Under the pieces are notes generated by a model that saw only the letters and a program-made list of their open reading frames with translations, ran no database searches and was not told the origin of the DNA. From the NCBI RefSeq assembly GCF_021513255.1, contig NZ_CP090977.1, positions 2,232,001-2,296,000 of the forward strand: a stretch of DNA of 64,000 nucleotides, in the 5' to 3' direction. Below are positions 56,567-64,000 of the stretch, piece by piece. The stretch's first letter is position 1, and every line of letters starts with the position of its first letter. This stretch comes from Planococcus sp. 107-1. GTDB taxonomy: Bacteria; Bacillota; Bacilli; Bacillales_A; Planococcaceae. The position numbers were made by a program, and so were the translations under genes.

Positions 56567-57936
56567 GACCATCCCTCCTGCTTAGATTGTACTGCCCCAA
56601 CATTAAAATCGGATGAGAAAATGATGGAAATCGTCGTACCAAGATCTTCAACACTTTCAATTTCCAATCTTACGCCCATGCTATCAGCAAGTTGTTTGGC
56701 AAGCGACAAGCCTAGACCAAATCCACCCGTTTCCCGACTTCTCGCTTTATCCACCCGATAAAACCGATCAAATACATAGGGAATCGATTCTTTCGGAATT
56801 CCGATTCCATAATCACGGATTTGCAGCATCGGGATTTCTCCATTTCTGACGATTAATTCAATCCGGTCCGAACTGTATTTTCTCGCATTGTCCAAAAGGA
56901 TGTACATCAATTGCTTGATTTTGGCGAGATCGGTTATCACCATTACATGATTCTCTGTTGACACGAGCTGAAAATCCCGATTATAGGAAGTCGACATCGC
57001 AGTGGCAGTCTGCTTGGCCAAAACGACCAGATCGACAGATTCCATCTCCAATTGGGTTTCGCTTCGCCTTGCAATGTGAAGCAATTGTTCAATCAAAGCT
57101 TTCATCCGGTCCGTCTCAGTCCGGATGGCTAAAAGCCCTTCTACTGCAAGCTTTGGATCATCCATTCCTTGGCGCTGCAATAATTTCGCATAACTGCCAA
57201 TCACCGTTAACGGCGTTTTTAATTCGTGGGAGGCATTGGATACGAATTCTTCCTGTTTCGTATAGTTTTCCTCGAGCAATTCCATCATGCTATTGAAGGT
57301 GCTGCCCATCTGTCCAATTTCATCTTTCGATGACTCGGTGATAGGCAATTTTTCAAACTGTCCGCTCTTTTGGATCCGCGTCATCGTCGTTGTCAGATCC
57401 GTGATAGGTTTCGTCACCACTTTCCCCAATACAACACTGGAGACGAAAATCGGAATCATCGCGAGCAGACTTACCGTAATGAGGACGAGCCCCAAGGTAC
57501 GCGCATTATTGACCACTTCTTCTAAAGACTGCGCCACAACCAATTCCGCAATTTCTCCGTCCGTCCAAATGATCGGTGCAGTGACATAGGCAAACAAATC
57601 CCCTTCCACTTTTACCGTTCCCGAACTTTCCGGCAACTCTTCAGGAAATTCATTTGTGATATCCGGGTCCTGAATAGCTGGAATCAGCTCGCCCCCTTCT
57701 CTTTTCGCTTGAATCAAGCCATTTGGCGGAACATACCCCCTTAAAATGTCACTCGGGTCAGCTGTATCGCTTGTATTAAATGTCGACACCAACGCATCGA
57801 CATCCGCTTGAAGCTGGCTGACTTCAGTCGAATAAGCGAGTCGGCTGAACGAGAAATAAATGATGGTCATCAACACGATCAAGATGAGCAGCATCATCAG
57901 CGTCGACCAAATATTGATTTTTGTTTTAAGCTTCAT
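56563..57936 (-). CDS. Sensor histidine kinase of an OmpR-type two-component system
   Basis: A 457-residue membrane kinase: helix 1 near 8-30, an extracytoplasmic domain (about 32-150), helix 2 near 155-175, HAMP (KVVTKPITDLTTTMTRIQKSG), HisKA with His in VSNASHELKTPLTVIGSYAKLLQ and HATPase with YILLDNARKYSS, IRDYGIGIP and GFGLGLSLAKQLA. ATG 57936 follows AAGGAG at 7 bases, inside the end of the regulator gene; overlap shows coupling. Forms a pair with the regulator at 57926. The signal is unknown; PepSY neighbours suggest an envelope or metal signal. Confidence 0.94.
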   Translation of the reverse strand: MKLKTKINIWSTLMMLLILIVLMTIIYFSFSRLAYSTEVSQLQADVDALVSTFNTSDTADPSDILRGYVPPNGLIQAKREGGELIPAIQDPDITNEFPEELPESSGTVKVEGDLFAYVTAPIIWTDGEIAELVVAQSLEEVVNNARTLGLVLITVSLLAMIPIFVSSVVLGKVVTKPITDLTTTMTRIQKSGQFEKLPITESSKDEIGQMGSTFNSMMELLEENYTKQEEFVSNASHELKTPLTVIGSYAKLLQRQGMDDPKLAVEGLLAIRTETDRMKALIEQLLHIARRSETQLEMESVDLVVLAKQTATAMSTSYNRDFQLVSTENHVMVITDLAKIKQLMYILLDNARKYSSDRIELIVRNGEIPMLQIRDYGIGIPKESIPYVFDRFYRVDKARSRETGGFGLGLSLAKQLADSMGVRLEIESVEDLGTTISIIFSSDFNVGAVQSKQEGWS

Positions 57937-58618
57937 TCGCATGCTCCTTCAGGACATACCCGACTCCCCGCACAGTCTGGATATAAGTCGTCTCTTCGCC
58001 TGCGTCTATTTTCTTTCGAAGGTAGCGGATGTAGACATCAATGACATTGGTATCACCGAAATAATCATAACCCCAAACTGCATTCAATACTTGCTCCCGG
58101 CTAAGCACTTGCTGAGGATTTTGCATCAAATACAATAGTAGGTCGAATTCGCGCGGCGTCAATTCAATCGTCCGCGCATTTCTTGTTACTTCTCTTGTCG
58201 CGGTATTTAACTCGAGATCATGGAATACATGGAGATCCGTGTTTTTCTTGCCCGTCGAAAGCCTTAAACAGGCACGGATTCTGGCAAGCAATTCCTCAAT
58301 TTCAAAAGGCTTTGTTACATAATCATTTGCCCCCAGATCCAATCCCGCAACTTTGTCTTTCACATCGTCTTTTGCTGTCAGCAAAATGACCGGGATTTCA
58401 CTTCCAGCGGAACGGATCCGCTTTAGCACATCCAATCCATGAATTTCCGGAAGCATCAAATCCAGCAAAACTAAATCCCATTCCTGTTCCCTGAATCGGA
58501 TCAGCCCTTCAGCTCCAGTCAGTGCCACACCGGTTTTATATCCTTCATATGTAAGCTCGAGTTCTAGAACGCGAGCAATGCTTTTTTCATCTTCGACGAT
58601 CAATATCCGTTCGTCCAT
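57926..58618 (-). CDS. OmpR-family response regulator
   Basis: A 230-residue regulator with a receiver domain (ERILIVEDEKSIARVLELELTYEGYKTGVA; phospho-Asp in LVLLDLMLPEIHGLDVLK near residue 52; Lys in TKPFEIEEL near 101) and a C-terminal winged helix (DLELNTATREVTRNARTIELTPREFDLLLYLMQNPQQVLSREQVLNAVWGYDYFGDTNVIDVYIRYLRKKI). It is close in sequence to the ArlR type. ATG 58618 follows AGAGGTGAG; the longer GTG form adds three residues. First gene of RR-HK-PepSY. Confidence 0.95.
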   Translation of the reverse strand: MDERILIVEDEKSIARVLELELTYEGYKTGVALTGAEGLIRFREQEWDLVLLDLMLPEIHGLDVLKRIRSAGSEIPVILLTAKDDVKDKVAGLDLGANDYVTKPFEIEELLARIRACLRLSTGKKNTDLHVFHDLELNTATREVTRNARTIELTPREFDLLLYLMQNPQQVLSREQVLNAVWGYDYFGDTNVIDVYIRYLRKKIDAGEETTYIQTVRGVGYVLKEHANEA

Positions 58619-58658
58619 CCATCTCACCTCTTTGCTCCATCATAGCAGGATTAAAATG

Positions 58659-58683
58659 AAAAAAGCGACCAAATGGTCGCTTA
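58659..58683 (-). terminator. Terminator of the aldehyde dehydrogenase gene
   Basis: AAGCGACCA and TGGTCGCTT form a 9-base stem right at the aldehyde dehydrogenase stop, followed by TTTTCATTTT on the minus strand. Confidence 0.88.
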
Positions 58684-60069
58684 TTTCATTAAGGTTTTCA
58701 CAAATTTCACTTTTTGCTTATACGGCGGATAAAGCACATTCGTCGAAAGTTTCGTCGACTTTTTCAAAATCGATTTGGCATGTGTGAATGTTTCGAAACT
58801 GTGTTTGCCGTGATAGGAATTTACCCCGGATGTTCCAATGCCTCCAAATGGAAGATACGAACTGCCGACATGGGAAACCGTATCATTGATGCAGCCTCCG
58901 CCAAACGGGAGTTCATCAAGGAAAAACTCGATTGCGCGTTCACTTTCCGAGAAAAGATAAGCCGATAAAGGCTTTGGCAATTTACGGATTTGGCGAAGCA
59001 ATGCCGGAAGATCATTGTACGTGATGACCGGCAAAATCGGCCCGAATATCTCATCTTCCATAGAAGGGCTATCCCAGTGGATGTTGTCGAGAATAACCGG
59101 CTCCATATAAAGGTCGTCGCGGTCTCTTTGGCCGCCGTAGACAATTTGTTCTTGCTCTTGGTCAATGATCGCAGAGAGGCGGTCAAAATGCTGCGCGCTG
59201 ACAATCCGACCGTAATCGGGGCTTGTTTGTGCGTCTTTGCCGTAGAAGTTCCGGATGGTCTTTTTTAATTTTTCCATAAATTCTTCTTTAACGGATTCAT
59301 GTACACAAATATAATCAGGCGCTACACAAGTTTGCCCCGTATTCATCAGCTTGCCCCAAGCAATGCGTTTGGCAGCTAAATCCAAATTGGCTGTCTGATC
59401 TACGATAGCCGGACTTTTTCCACCGAGTTCCAATGTAATCGGAGTTAACCGTTCTGAAGCGGCTTTCATAATGACTTTCCCGACGTTGACGCTGCCGGTA
59501 AAGAAAATGTAATCGAAACTCGCGTGGATCAAGGCCGTCACTTCTTCTCTTTCACCTTCTACCACTCGGATATAATAAGGCGGAAAGACATCTTCGATAA
59601 TCGTTTTAATCACGGTGGCAACATTCGGCGTGGTCTCTGATGGCTTGACGATTGCACAGTTTCCGCCGATCATTGCACCGATCAAAGGCTCCATGATCAA
59701 TTGGAACGGATAATTGAACGGCCCGATGATCAAGACCGATCCGTAAGGCTCACGCATTACAAAACTTTTGGCCGGCTGCAGGTAGATCGGTGTTTTTACC
59801 GGTTCGGGCTCCATCCATTCATCCAAGTTTTTCGTCATATTGGTGATGCTGTCTAGGACAAAGCCCACTTCTGTTGAATAGGCTTCAAATTCACTTTTCC
59901 CTAAGTCTTTTCTTAAAGCTTCCAGCACTTCAGGTTCGTATTTTTTGATCGATTGTTTCAATTGGGCCAATTGGGCTTTGCGGAATTCCGCCGGTTTTGT
60001 AGCTCCTGTATAATAATAAGCGCGTTGAGATTCAATCATCTGTTCCACGTCGTGTGCCGTAAAATTCAT
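58681..60069 (-). CDS. Aldehyde dehydrogenase (class 3-like, YwdH-like)
   Basis: A 462-residue NAD(P)-dependent enzyme. The family order is clear: IGPFNYPFQLIMEPLIGAM near 109, FTGSVNVGKVIMKAA near 186, catalytic Glu in TLELGGKSP (near 209) and catalytic Cys in MNTGQTCVAPDY (near 243), then the C-terminal NDTVSHVGSSYLPFGGIG. The hydrophobic, basic C-terminal tail LYPPYKQKVKFVKTLMK is like that of membrane-associated fatty aldehyde dehydrogenases. Substrate probably long-chain aldehydes, by inference. Monocistronic. Confidence 0.93.
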   Translation of the reverse strand: MNFTAHDVEQMIESQRAYYYTGATKPAEFRKAQLAQLKQSIKKYEPEVLEALRKDLGKSEFEAYSTEVGFVLDSITNMTKNLDEWMEPEPVKTPIYLQPAKSFVMREPYGSVLIIGPFNYPFQLIMEPLIGAMIGGNCAIVKPSETTPNVATVIKTIIEDVFPPYYIRVVEGEREEVTALIHASFDYIFFTGSVNVGKVIMKAASERLTPITLELGGKSPAIVDQTANLDLAAKRIAWGKLMNTGQTCVAPDYICVHESVKEEFMEKLKKTIRNFYGKDAQTSPDYGRIVSAQHFDRLSAIIDQEQEQIVYGGQRDRDDLYMEPVILDNIHWDSPSMEDEIFGPILPVITYNDLPALLRQIRKLPKPLSAYLFSESERAIEFFLDELPFGGGCINDTVSHVGSSYLPFGGIGTSGVNSYHGKHSFETFTHAKSILKKSTKLSTNVLYPPYKQKVKFVKTLMK

Positions 60070-60134
60070 TTCATTCTCCCCTTCGTCTCAAAAGTCTCAC
60101 CTTAAACTCTTTACCCTTTACACTGAGCCCTAAA

Positions 60135-61061
60135 TCACTCGGATCCAAGAAGCTGGTCGATATGCCGCTGAATTGTCAGCCCTTCTTCAAATGGAACAAG
60201 AAAAGTCGACTGCTCCCGCATCGAATCAAACAAGCTCGGTAATAATGGGAAATCAGCGAGGCGCTTTCGTTCCTCGTACTTTTCTGATAAATAAAGCTCT
60301 GACCAATTTTGGAGTGTTAATACGCCTTTTTCTCCGTACACTTTGAATTCCAGCAATTCTTTTTGCCCCGTGCCGCTGATGCCTGTAAGCAATAGCGGGA
60401 TTGCTCCAGCGGAATGGCCATGCGCGATAATACCCGTCTCACATAGTTCTTGGTGTTCCGGATACGTAATTTGGTGGGACTTGATTGTCAGGCCGCCGAA
60501 TATCCGATTGATCAATTGCAAATAATGGGGGAATACTTCCCGCACAAATCCACCTTGGCTTCTTGAAGCAATCCAAGGATTTTGCTGCCACGGACGCGGC
60601 CAATCCGGAAAGAAGGTCTGCAATTCAATGCGGACAATTTTGCCGATGCTTTTATTGCGGATTCGTCTGACCATTTCGTGGACAGCCGGTGAATACATGA
60701 GCGGAAAATGCATTGCTGTATGGATCCGGTTCTGATTGGCTGCAAGCGCCATCTGTTCTCCAGCTGCCGCGTTGTGCGCCAGCGGCTTTTCGCATAAAAT
60801 ATTTACGCCAGTGCGCGCTGCCTTTATGGCAATTTCTGCGTGGAATGCCGGCGGTGTCCCGATGTACAGCCAATCGATGTCCGCATGCAGCAGCGCTTCC
60901 AAAGACTCGTAGACAGGAATCTTGTATTCTTTTTCCAAAGCAGCCAATCTGTCTGGCTGCTCATCGTAAAGTCCGCGAATTTCAATGCCTGTCTCCTGCA
61001 GCATTTGCTTGATGATCCGTTCGCCTACGATTCCAGCTCCCACAATGCCGATTGTTATCAT
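60135..61061 (-). CDS. Gfo/Idh/MocA-family oxidoreductase
   Basis: A 308-residue NAD(P)-dependent oxidoreductase, usually acting on sugars or inositol-type compounds. The cofactor motif ITIGIVGAGIVGERI starts the protein, WLYIGTPPAFHAEIAIKAARTGVNILCEKPLAHN contains the conserved EKP near residue 92, and the C-terminal substrate domain follows. No sugar-metabolism neighbours are near, so its substrate remains open. Monocistronic; 73 bases to the small stress-protein unit downstream on the other strand. Confidence 0.9.
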   Translation of the reverse strand: MITIGIVGAGIVGERIIKQMLQETGIEIRGLYDEQPDRLAALEKEYKIPVYESLEALLHADIDWLYIGTPPAFHAEIAIKAARTGVNILCEKPLAHNAAAGEQMALAANQNRIHTAMHFPLMYSPAVHEMVRRIRNKSIGKIVRIELQTFFPDWPRPWQQNPWIASRSQGGFVREVFPHYLQLINRIFGGLTIKSHQITYPEHQELCETGIIAHGHSAGAIPLLLTGISGTGQKELLEFKVYGEKGVLTLQNWSELYLSEKYEERKRLADFPLLPSLFDSMREQSTFLVPFEEGLTIQRHIDQLLGSE

Positions 61062-61108
61062 CTAACCCCTCTTTTCCAAAGGCCCTTTGGCTTAATTTTT
61101 GACTACCT

Positions 61109-61135
61109 GTTTAATAGTGTAACCTTTTGGGGTAT
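61109..61135 (+). promoter_or_regulatory. SigB-type promoter candidate
   Basis: GTTTAA (61109-61114) and GGGTAT (61130-61135) are separated by 15 bases, both exact matches to the general-stress SigB consensus. The start would be near 61143, about 40 bases before the small ORF at 61183. Confidence 0.7.
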
Positions 61136-61182
61136 AGAATAGTCAAACAATAAAGACAGAAAATTCAAAGGAGGAATTGATC

Positions 61183-61329
61183 ATGGAAAAACAAGCAAAC
61201 TGGTGGGAACCTATTTTTTCTGGAGAACTTGAAGTGGGATTGAACAAAGATAAGTTGGCGGATCTTGAACAGGAGTCCTTTTTGTACTTCGCCCCAACGT
61301 CCTCAATCGACATGGAGAACCACGCTTAA
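61183..61329 (+). CDS. Small 48-residue protein behind a SigB-like promoter
   Basis: ATG 61183 is preceded by AAAGGAGG at 7 bases, an excellent ribosome site; TAA is at 61327. The product begins MEKQANWWEPIFSGELEVGL and ends SIDMENHA; it is acidic and soluble, with a Trp-Trp near the start and no membrane helix. I recognise no family. Promoter, ribosome site, ORF and a strong terminator together argue for a true gene; the SigB-like promoter suggests use in general stress or stationary phase. Confidence 0.7.
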   Translation: MEKQANWWEPIFSGELEVGLNKDKLADLEQESFLYFAPTSSIDMENHA

Positions 61330-61371
61330 TTGGCAGCATCAATTATCGTACTTTGCCGCATTCGTACATAG

Positions 61372-61408
61372 AAACGCCTTTTCGATTACTAATGGAAAAG
61401 GCGTTTTA
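61372..61408 (+). terminator. Terminator of the small stress-protein gene
   Basis: AAACGCCTTTT and AAAAGGCGTTTT pair around a 13-base loop; the symmetrical runs would also serve the converging DNA glycosylase gene on the minus strand. Confidence 0.88.
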
Positions 61409-61420
61409 ATCTGCATATTT

Positions 61421-62257
61421 TTATTCGATGCTTCGCCATAAATACAAAGCGGCATACGATAAATAAGGCTCCCAGTCCGGAAAATGTAAAGCGATTTCTT
61501 CTTTTTCCGGCTTTTCGCTTCGTTGCCATTCGATTTTCAAGGCATTTTGAAGTCCGATATCCGCTAAAGGAAATAGATTTGGACGCCCTAAACCGAACAT
61601 GAGAAAACTTTGCGCCGTCCAAGGGCCAATGCCTCTATAAGCGATCAGTTCAGAAGTAATCTCTTCATCTGTCCGGTTTTCCATTTCATCAAGCCTCAAA
61701 GTGCCGGCTGCAATCGCTTTGGATAAGCCGATGACATATTCCGCTTTTCTTGTACTAAACTGCAGCTCTCTTAAGTCTCCGGGTTCAAGCTTCGCTATTT
61801 TCTCGGCGCTTGGATAAAACCAGACCCCTTCCTTTTCTTCTCCGAAATTCTGGACAAACCGGCTTGTCAATGTATGGGCAAAAGAAAGGTTCAATTGCTG
61901 ATGGATGATGCTTTTCATTAAAGAACCATATAAAGAAAATTCACGCACTAACGGCGTCCCTTGATGTTCGTGAAAAAGCTGGGCAAGATTCGTCTTCTGG
62001 TAATGCTCATATACAGGTTCCAGTGAACGGTCAAAATGAAAAATATGTTTGATTTCTCGGAGTTGATCCGGTTTCGTCCCTACAATTTCAAAGCTGGGTT
62101 GATGAGTTGAACCCGTCGCTCTTACTTTCACAATATTCCCTTCCGGCATCGGCAGCCTGACCGCTTTTTCTGATAGATCGATTGCATGAAGCGGGTCTAG
62201 TGATAAGCGCTCGAGCGTCCGATCAAAATCGTAAGTGAATGGCAAAGTGATTTCCAT
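61421..62257 (-). CDS. DNA-3-methyladenine glycosylase, AlkA-like
   Basis: A 278-residue base-excision repair enzyme of the HhH-GPD superfamily, removing alkylated purines. It has an AlkA_N-like domain (about 1-90), the helix-hairpin-helix IAYRGIGPWTAQSFLMFGLG near 207 and the catalytic Asp in FPLADIGLQNAL near 235. Cysteine ligands of the MutY/EndoIII iron-sulfur cluster are absent, as in AlkA. It resembles B. subtilis YfjP. Ribosome site AAAGGAGGG. Monocistronic. Confidence 0.92.
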   Translation of the reverse strand: MEITLPFTYDFDRTLERLSLDPLHAIDLSEKAVRLPMPEGNIVKVRATGSTHQPSFEIVGTKPDQLREIKHIFHFDRSLEPVYEHYQKTNLAQLFHEHQGTPLVREFSLYGSLMKSIIHQQLNLSFAHTLTSRFVQNFGEEKEGVWFYPSAEKIAKLEPGDLRELQFSTRKAEYVIGLSKAIAAGTLRLDEMENRTDEEITSELIAYRGIGPWTAQSFLMFGLGRPNLFPLADIGLQNALKIEWQRSEKPEKEEIALHFPDWEPYLSYAALYLWRSIE

Positions 62258-62353
62258 AGAAACCCTCCTTTTTTCTAAACGTAGCCGAACGTATTTTCGA
62301 TTGCAAGCCGGACCTATTCAAAATATAATGAAAAAATGGAAGCAGGGATTTAA

Positions 62354-63076
62354 ATGAAAAAATTAATCGGAATGATTTTATTGTCGCTTCTATTGGGCGC
62401 TTGCACTTTTCCGGACTCTGAAGAAGAAAGCAGCTCTTCTTCAGCCCTTATCCCCGTGGATGTCGTTTCTGTTATCGATGGCGATACGATAAAAATCGAT
62501 TTTGAAGGAAAAACACAGACAGTGCGTTATTTGCTTGTCGATACACCGGAAACCAATCATCCGACAATCGGCAAACAGCCGCTCGGTGCAGAAGCCACTG
62601 CCGAAAACAAACGCATCATCGATTCCGGAGATGTTTCGATTGAATTTGATGAAGGCGGCCGTTACGATGATTACGACCGGCTCCTCGCGTATATTTATGT
62701 GGACGGAGAAAGTGTCCAGGAACAGATGCTTGCATCCGGATTGGCACGTGTCGCTTATATCTATCCGCCAAACACCCGCTACGTCGAAGAGTTCAAGGAA
62801 GTGGAAGAACAAGCCAAAGATAAAGGGATCGGTATTTGGGAATATGACCATTATGCAACCGACCGCGGATTTAACGCATCGGCTTACGGATCGACTGCAC
62901 CGTCTTCTAGCCAATCCTACGATAAAAAATGCACGATTAAAGGGAATATAAGCCGCAGCGGCAGCAAGATCTACCATATGCCCGGCCAAAGCTCTTATGA
63001 ACAGACCAATCCAGAAGAATGGTTCTGCACAGAACAAGAAGCACAAGATGCCGGTTTTAGAAGCACCGGGAGCTGA
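62354..63076 (+). CDS. Thermonuclease-family lipoprotein
   Basis: A 240-residue exported nuclease. The signal ends in lipobox LGAC at about residue 17, followed by a Ser/Glu linker. The SNase domain (about 35-175) has the catalytic set of staphylococcal nuclease: Asp in VIDGDTIKI, Arg in TVRYLLVDTPE with Asp and Glu, and Arg in YDDYDRLLAYIYVDG. A C-terminal extra domain (KKCTIKGNISRSGSKIYHMPGQSSYEQTNPEEWFCTEQEAQDAGFR) with two Cys follows. Likely scavenges DNA outside the cell. It stands 15 bases before the LigT-like gene. Confidence 0.92.
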   Translation: MKKLIGMILLSLLLGACTFPDSEEESSSSSALIPVDVVSVIDGDTIKIDFEGKTQTVRYLLVDTPETNHPTIGKQPLGAEATAENKRIIDSGDVSIEFDEGGRYDDYDRLLAYIYVDGESVQEQMLASGLARVAYIYPPNTRYVEEFKEVEEQAKDKGIGIWEYDHYATDRGFNASAYGSTAPSSSQSYDKKCTIKGNISRSGSKIYHMPGQSSYEQTNPEEWFCTEQEAQDAGFRSTGS

Positions 63077-63091
63077 CTTAGGAGGATATTT

Positions 63092-63614
63092 ATGCAAGCT
63101 ATTGTTTTAAGGTTCGATTATCAATCATCCGGCGTCATTGAAAATCTGCAAAATCAAGCCAAAACGGTAAGCATCAACCCAAACCAGATTTTCCCCGCCG
63201 CATATTACACTGCAAACCTATACACAAGCGCATCCGCTGGAACTGAAAAAAGCGATTGAATCGTGGGCAGGATCTTTTCAGCAGCTGCCGCTTTCCTTCG
63301 ATTCGCTTGGCTTTTTCAAACAGCAAGGCAGTTTCTTCCTGGCTGCGGTTTTCACAAAAAGCTTGGCCGAATTGCACCGGGCAGTGGACCTGTCCACTCG
63401 CGAATTCTCCGGCCAAAACCATTACTATTTGCCGGATCACTGGGTGCCGCATGCGACTGTCATCAATAATATCGCCCCGCCTTTTTGGGGACCTTTATTT
63501 GCCCGGCTCAGCTTAGAATTTGAGCCCTTTCAAGGGAAGGGCATTGCACTCGAATGCTGGTCCATTCGGCAGGAAAAAGCCCAAACCGAATGGTGCATCT
63601 TTCTAAACGAATAA
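63092..63614 (+). pseudogene. 2'-5' RNA ligase/LigT-like phosphoesterase, frame broken by one indel
   Basis: From ATG 63092 (ribosome site GGAGGATAT) the frame reads MQAIVLRFDYQSSGVIENLQ ... SINPNQIFP and shifts at the four-C run 63193-63196. With one C less it continues PPHITLQTYTQAHPLELKKAIES to the end LECWSIRQEKAQTEWCIFLNE. Both HxTx motifs of the 2H phosphoesterase family are then present: HITL just after the break and HATV in WVPHATVINN. Total about 173 residues, normal for the family. Physiological substrate unknown. Homopolymer location suggests a sequencing error. Confidence 0.82.
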
Positions 63615-63618
63615 AGTA

Positions 63619-63646
63619 TTGACTTTTATCCGGGGCGCGATATAAT
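63619..63646 (+). promoter_or_regulatory. SigA-type promoter of tRNA-Val
   Basis: TTGACT (63619-63624) and TATAAT (63641-63646) are spaced 16 bases apart. The -10 box ends 21 bases before the tRNA gene starts. Confidence 0.8.
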
Positions 63647-63667
63647 TATATTTGTCCTGGAAATTGA

Positions 63668-63740
63668 GATTCCTTAGCTCAGCTGGGAGAGCGCTACCTT
63701 GACAGGGTAGAGGTCGCTGGTTCGAGCCCAGTAGGAATCA
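63668..63740 (+). tRNA. tRNA-Val (anticodon GAC)
   Basis: A full cloverleaf can be drawn: acceptor GATTCCT pairs with AGGAATC, the D arm is GCTC...GAGC, the anticodon stem CTACC/GGTAG holds loop TTGACAG with anticodon GAC, and the T arm is GCTGG-TTCGAGC-CCAGT. The discriminator is A and no CCA is encoded. A promoter precedes it. The single gene is not part of a visible rRNA operon within the window. The hairpin AGCAGGCT...AGCCTGCT at 63760-63784 follows but lacks a T run on this strand. Confidence 0.95.
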
Positions 63741-63786
63741 TTGGGTGCCAAACCCCGCAGCAGGCTTTAGGAACAGAGCCTGCTAC

Positions 63787-63828
63787 AAAAAATCCGGCTG
63801 AAAGCGAATGCTTCCAGCCGGATTTTCT
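63787..63828 (-). terminator. Terminator of the TRAP permease gene
   Basis: AAAATCCGGCTG and CAGCCGGATTTT pair around a 14-base loop with an inner GAAGC/GCTTC stem, immediately after the stop of the minus-strand gene; T run on the minus strand. Confidence 0.9.
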
Positions 63829-63829
63829 T

Positions 63830-64000
63830 TTATGCTTCAGAAGTTCTTACTTCTTTCTTTTCGCGCCCAAGCCATTGGATGACGAATAGGACGATGAATA
63901 CGACTGCCCCGATTGCATCTGAATAACCTTCCGGATAAATCAATGCCAGCCCGGTAGCTACTGCAAGAATGCGTTCAAACCAATACAATTTCCGGTACCA
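63830..64000 (-). CDS. TRAP transporter permease, C-terminal fragment
   Basis: The last 56 residues of a larger protein whose start lies beyond the right edge. The piece WYRKLYWFERILAVATGLALIYPEG ... AVVFIVLFVIQWLGREKKE has a terminal helix pair and the ALIYPEGYSDAIG motif seen at the C-terminus of fused TRAP permeases (TAXI type). These import organic acids such as C4-dicarboxylates or 2-oxoglutarate using sodium. Assignment rests on the short tail only, so moderate confidence. Confidence 0.65.
   Translation of the reverse strand, partial: WYRKLYWFERILAVATGLALIYPEGYSDAIGAVVFIVLFVIQWLGREKKEVRTSEA

Noticed and set aside
63760..63784. AGCAGGCT/AGCCTGCT hairpin after tRNA-Val as terminator
   Set aside because: No T run follows on the plus strand, so an intrinsic terminator cannot be claimed; the hairpin itself is real.

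Overview
The window looks like chromosomal DNA of a low-to-moderate GC Bacillales member, most likely family Planococcaceae (Planococcus-like). This is inferred from Bacillus subtilis-type gene order, Gram-positive ribosome binding sites and intrinsic terminators, a tRNA without encoded CCA, and a MurE that resembles staphylococcal MurE more than the B. subtilis one. No phage, IS element, plasmid backbone or CRISPR array was found.

Region by region. 1-8.6 kb is the conserved pdhC-pdhB-pdhA / ykyA / def / ykrA / rpoY / rnjA / ktrC block known from B. subtilis: pyruvate dehydrogenase, peptide deformylase, RNA polymerase epsilon, RNase J1 and a potassium-channel gate. 9.1-13.6 kb is a cupin-regulator plus potABCD polyamine uptake operon with a promoter and candidate operators. 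13.7-14.9 kb is a Bmr/NorA-like MFS pump followed by two intergenic hairpin repeats. 15.2-26.9 kb is one long minus-strand operon of eight genes: exported GATase-like protein, ABC ATPase, ABC permease, Gly-Gln repeat membrane protein, MoxR ATPase, DUF58, and two vWA membrane proteins. It is the least explained unit in the window. 27-34 kb is the ykuF-ykuR-type block: dapL, dapH, ccpC, an MFS exporter, the c-di-AMP receptor darB, fadH, ykyB and a 3-hydroxyisobutyrate dehydrogenase homologue. 34.4-37.7 kb is a second, smaller MoxR-DUF58-membrane protein operon. 38-45 kb holds a CPBP protein, an acidic lipoprotein, a MarR regulator, ktrD, the sigI-rsgI heat/envelope stress pair with a strongly repetitive RsgI tail, and terC under a yybP-ykoY manganese riboswitch. 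45-53.5 kb carries an acyl-CoA-reductase-like SDR, an SwrC-type RND pump, prfC, murE and an M42 aminopeptidase. 53.6-64 kb has a PAS histidine kinase, two PepSY proteins next to a complete two-component system, an aldehyde dehydrogenase, an oxidoreductase, a small protein behind a SigB-like promoter, a DNA glycosylase, a nuclease lipoprotein, a LigT-like gene, tRNA-Val and the tail of a TRAP permease.

Five otherwise well-conserved genes (ykyA, rnjA, a vWA gene, a histidine kinase, ligT) are interrupted by single-base indels, seven in all, mostly in short homopolymers. Because rnjA encodes a conserved, normally important enzyme, sequencing indels are more likely than real gene decay. These genes are annotated as whole reading frames with the breaks noted.

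Links between genes: KtrC, KtrD and DarB form a potassium / c-di-AMP theme. DapH, DapL and MurE link lysine/DAP supply to the cell wall. Two MoxR/DUF58/vWA-type systems, SigI/RsgI, the SwrC pump and the PepSY two-component system are all envelope functions.
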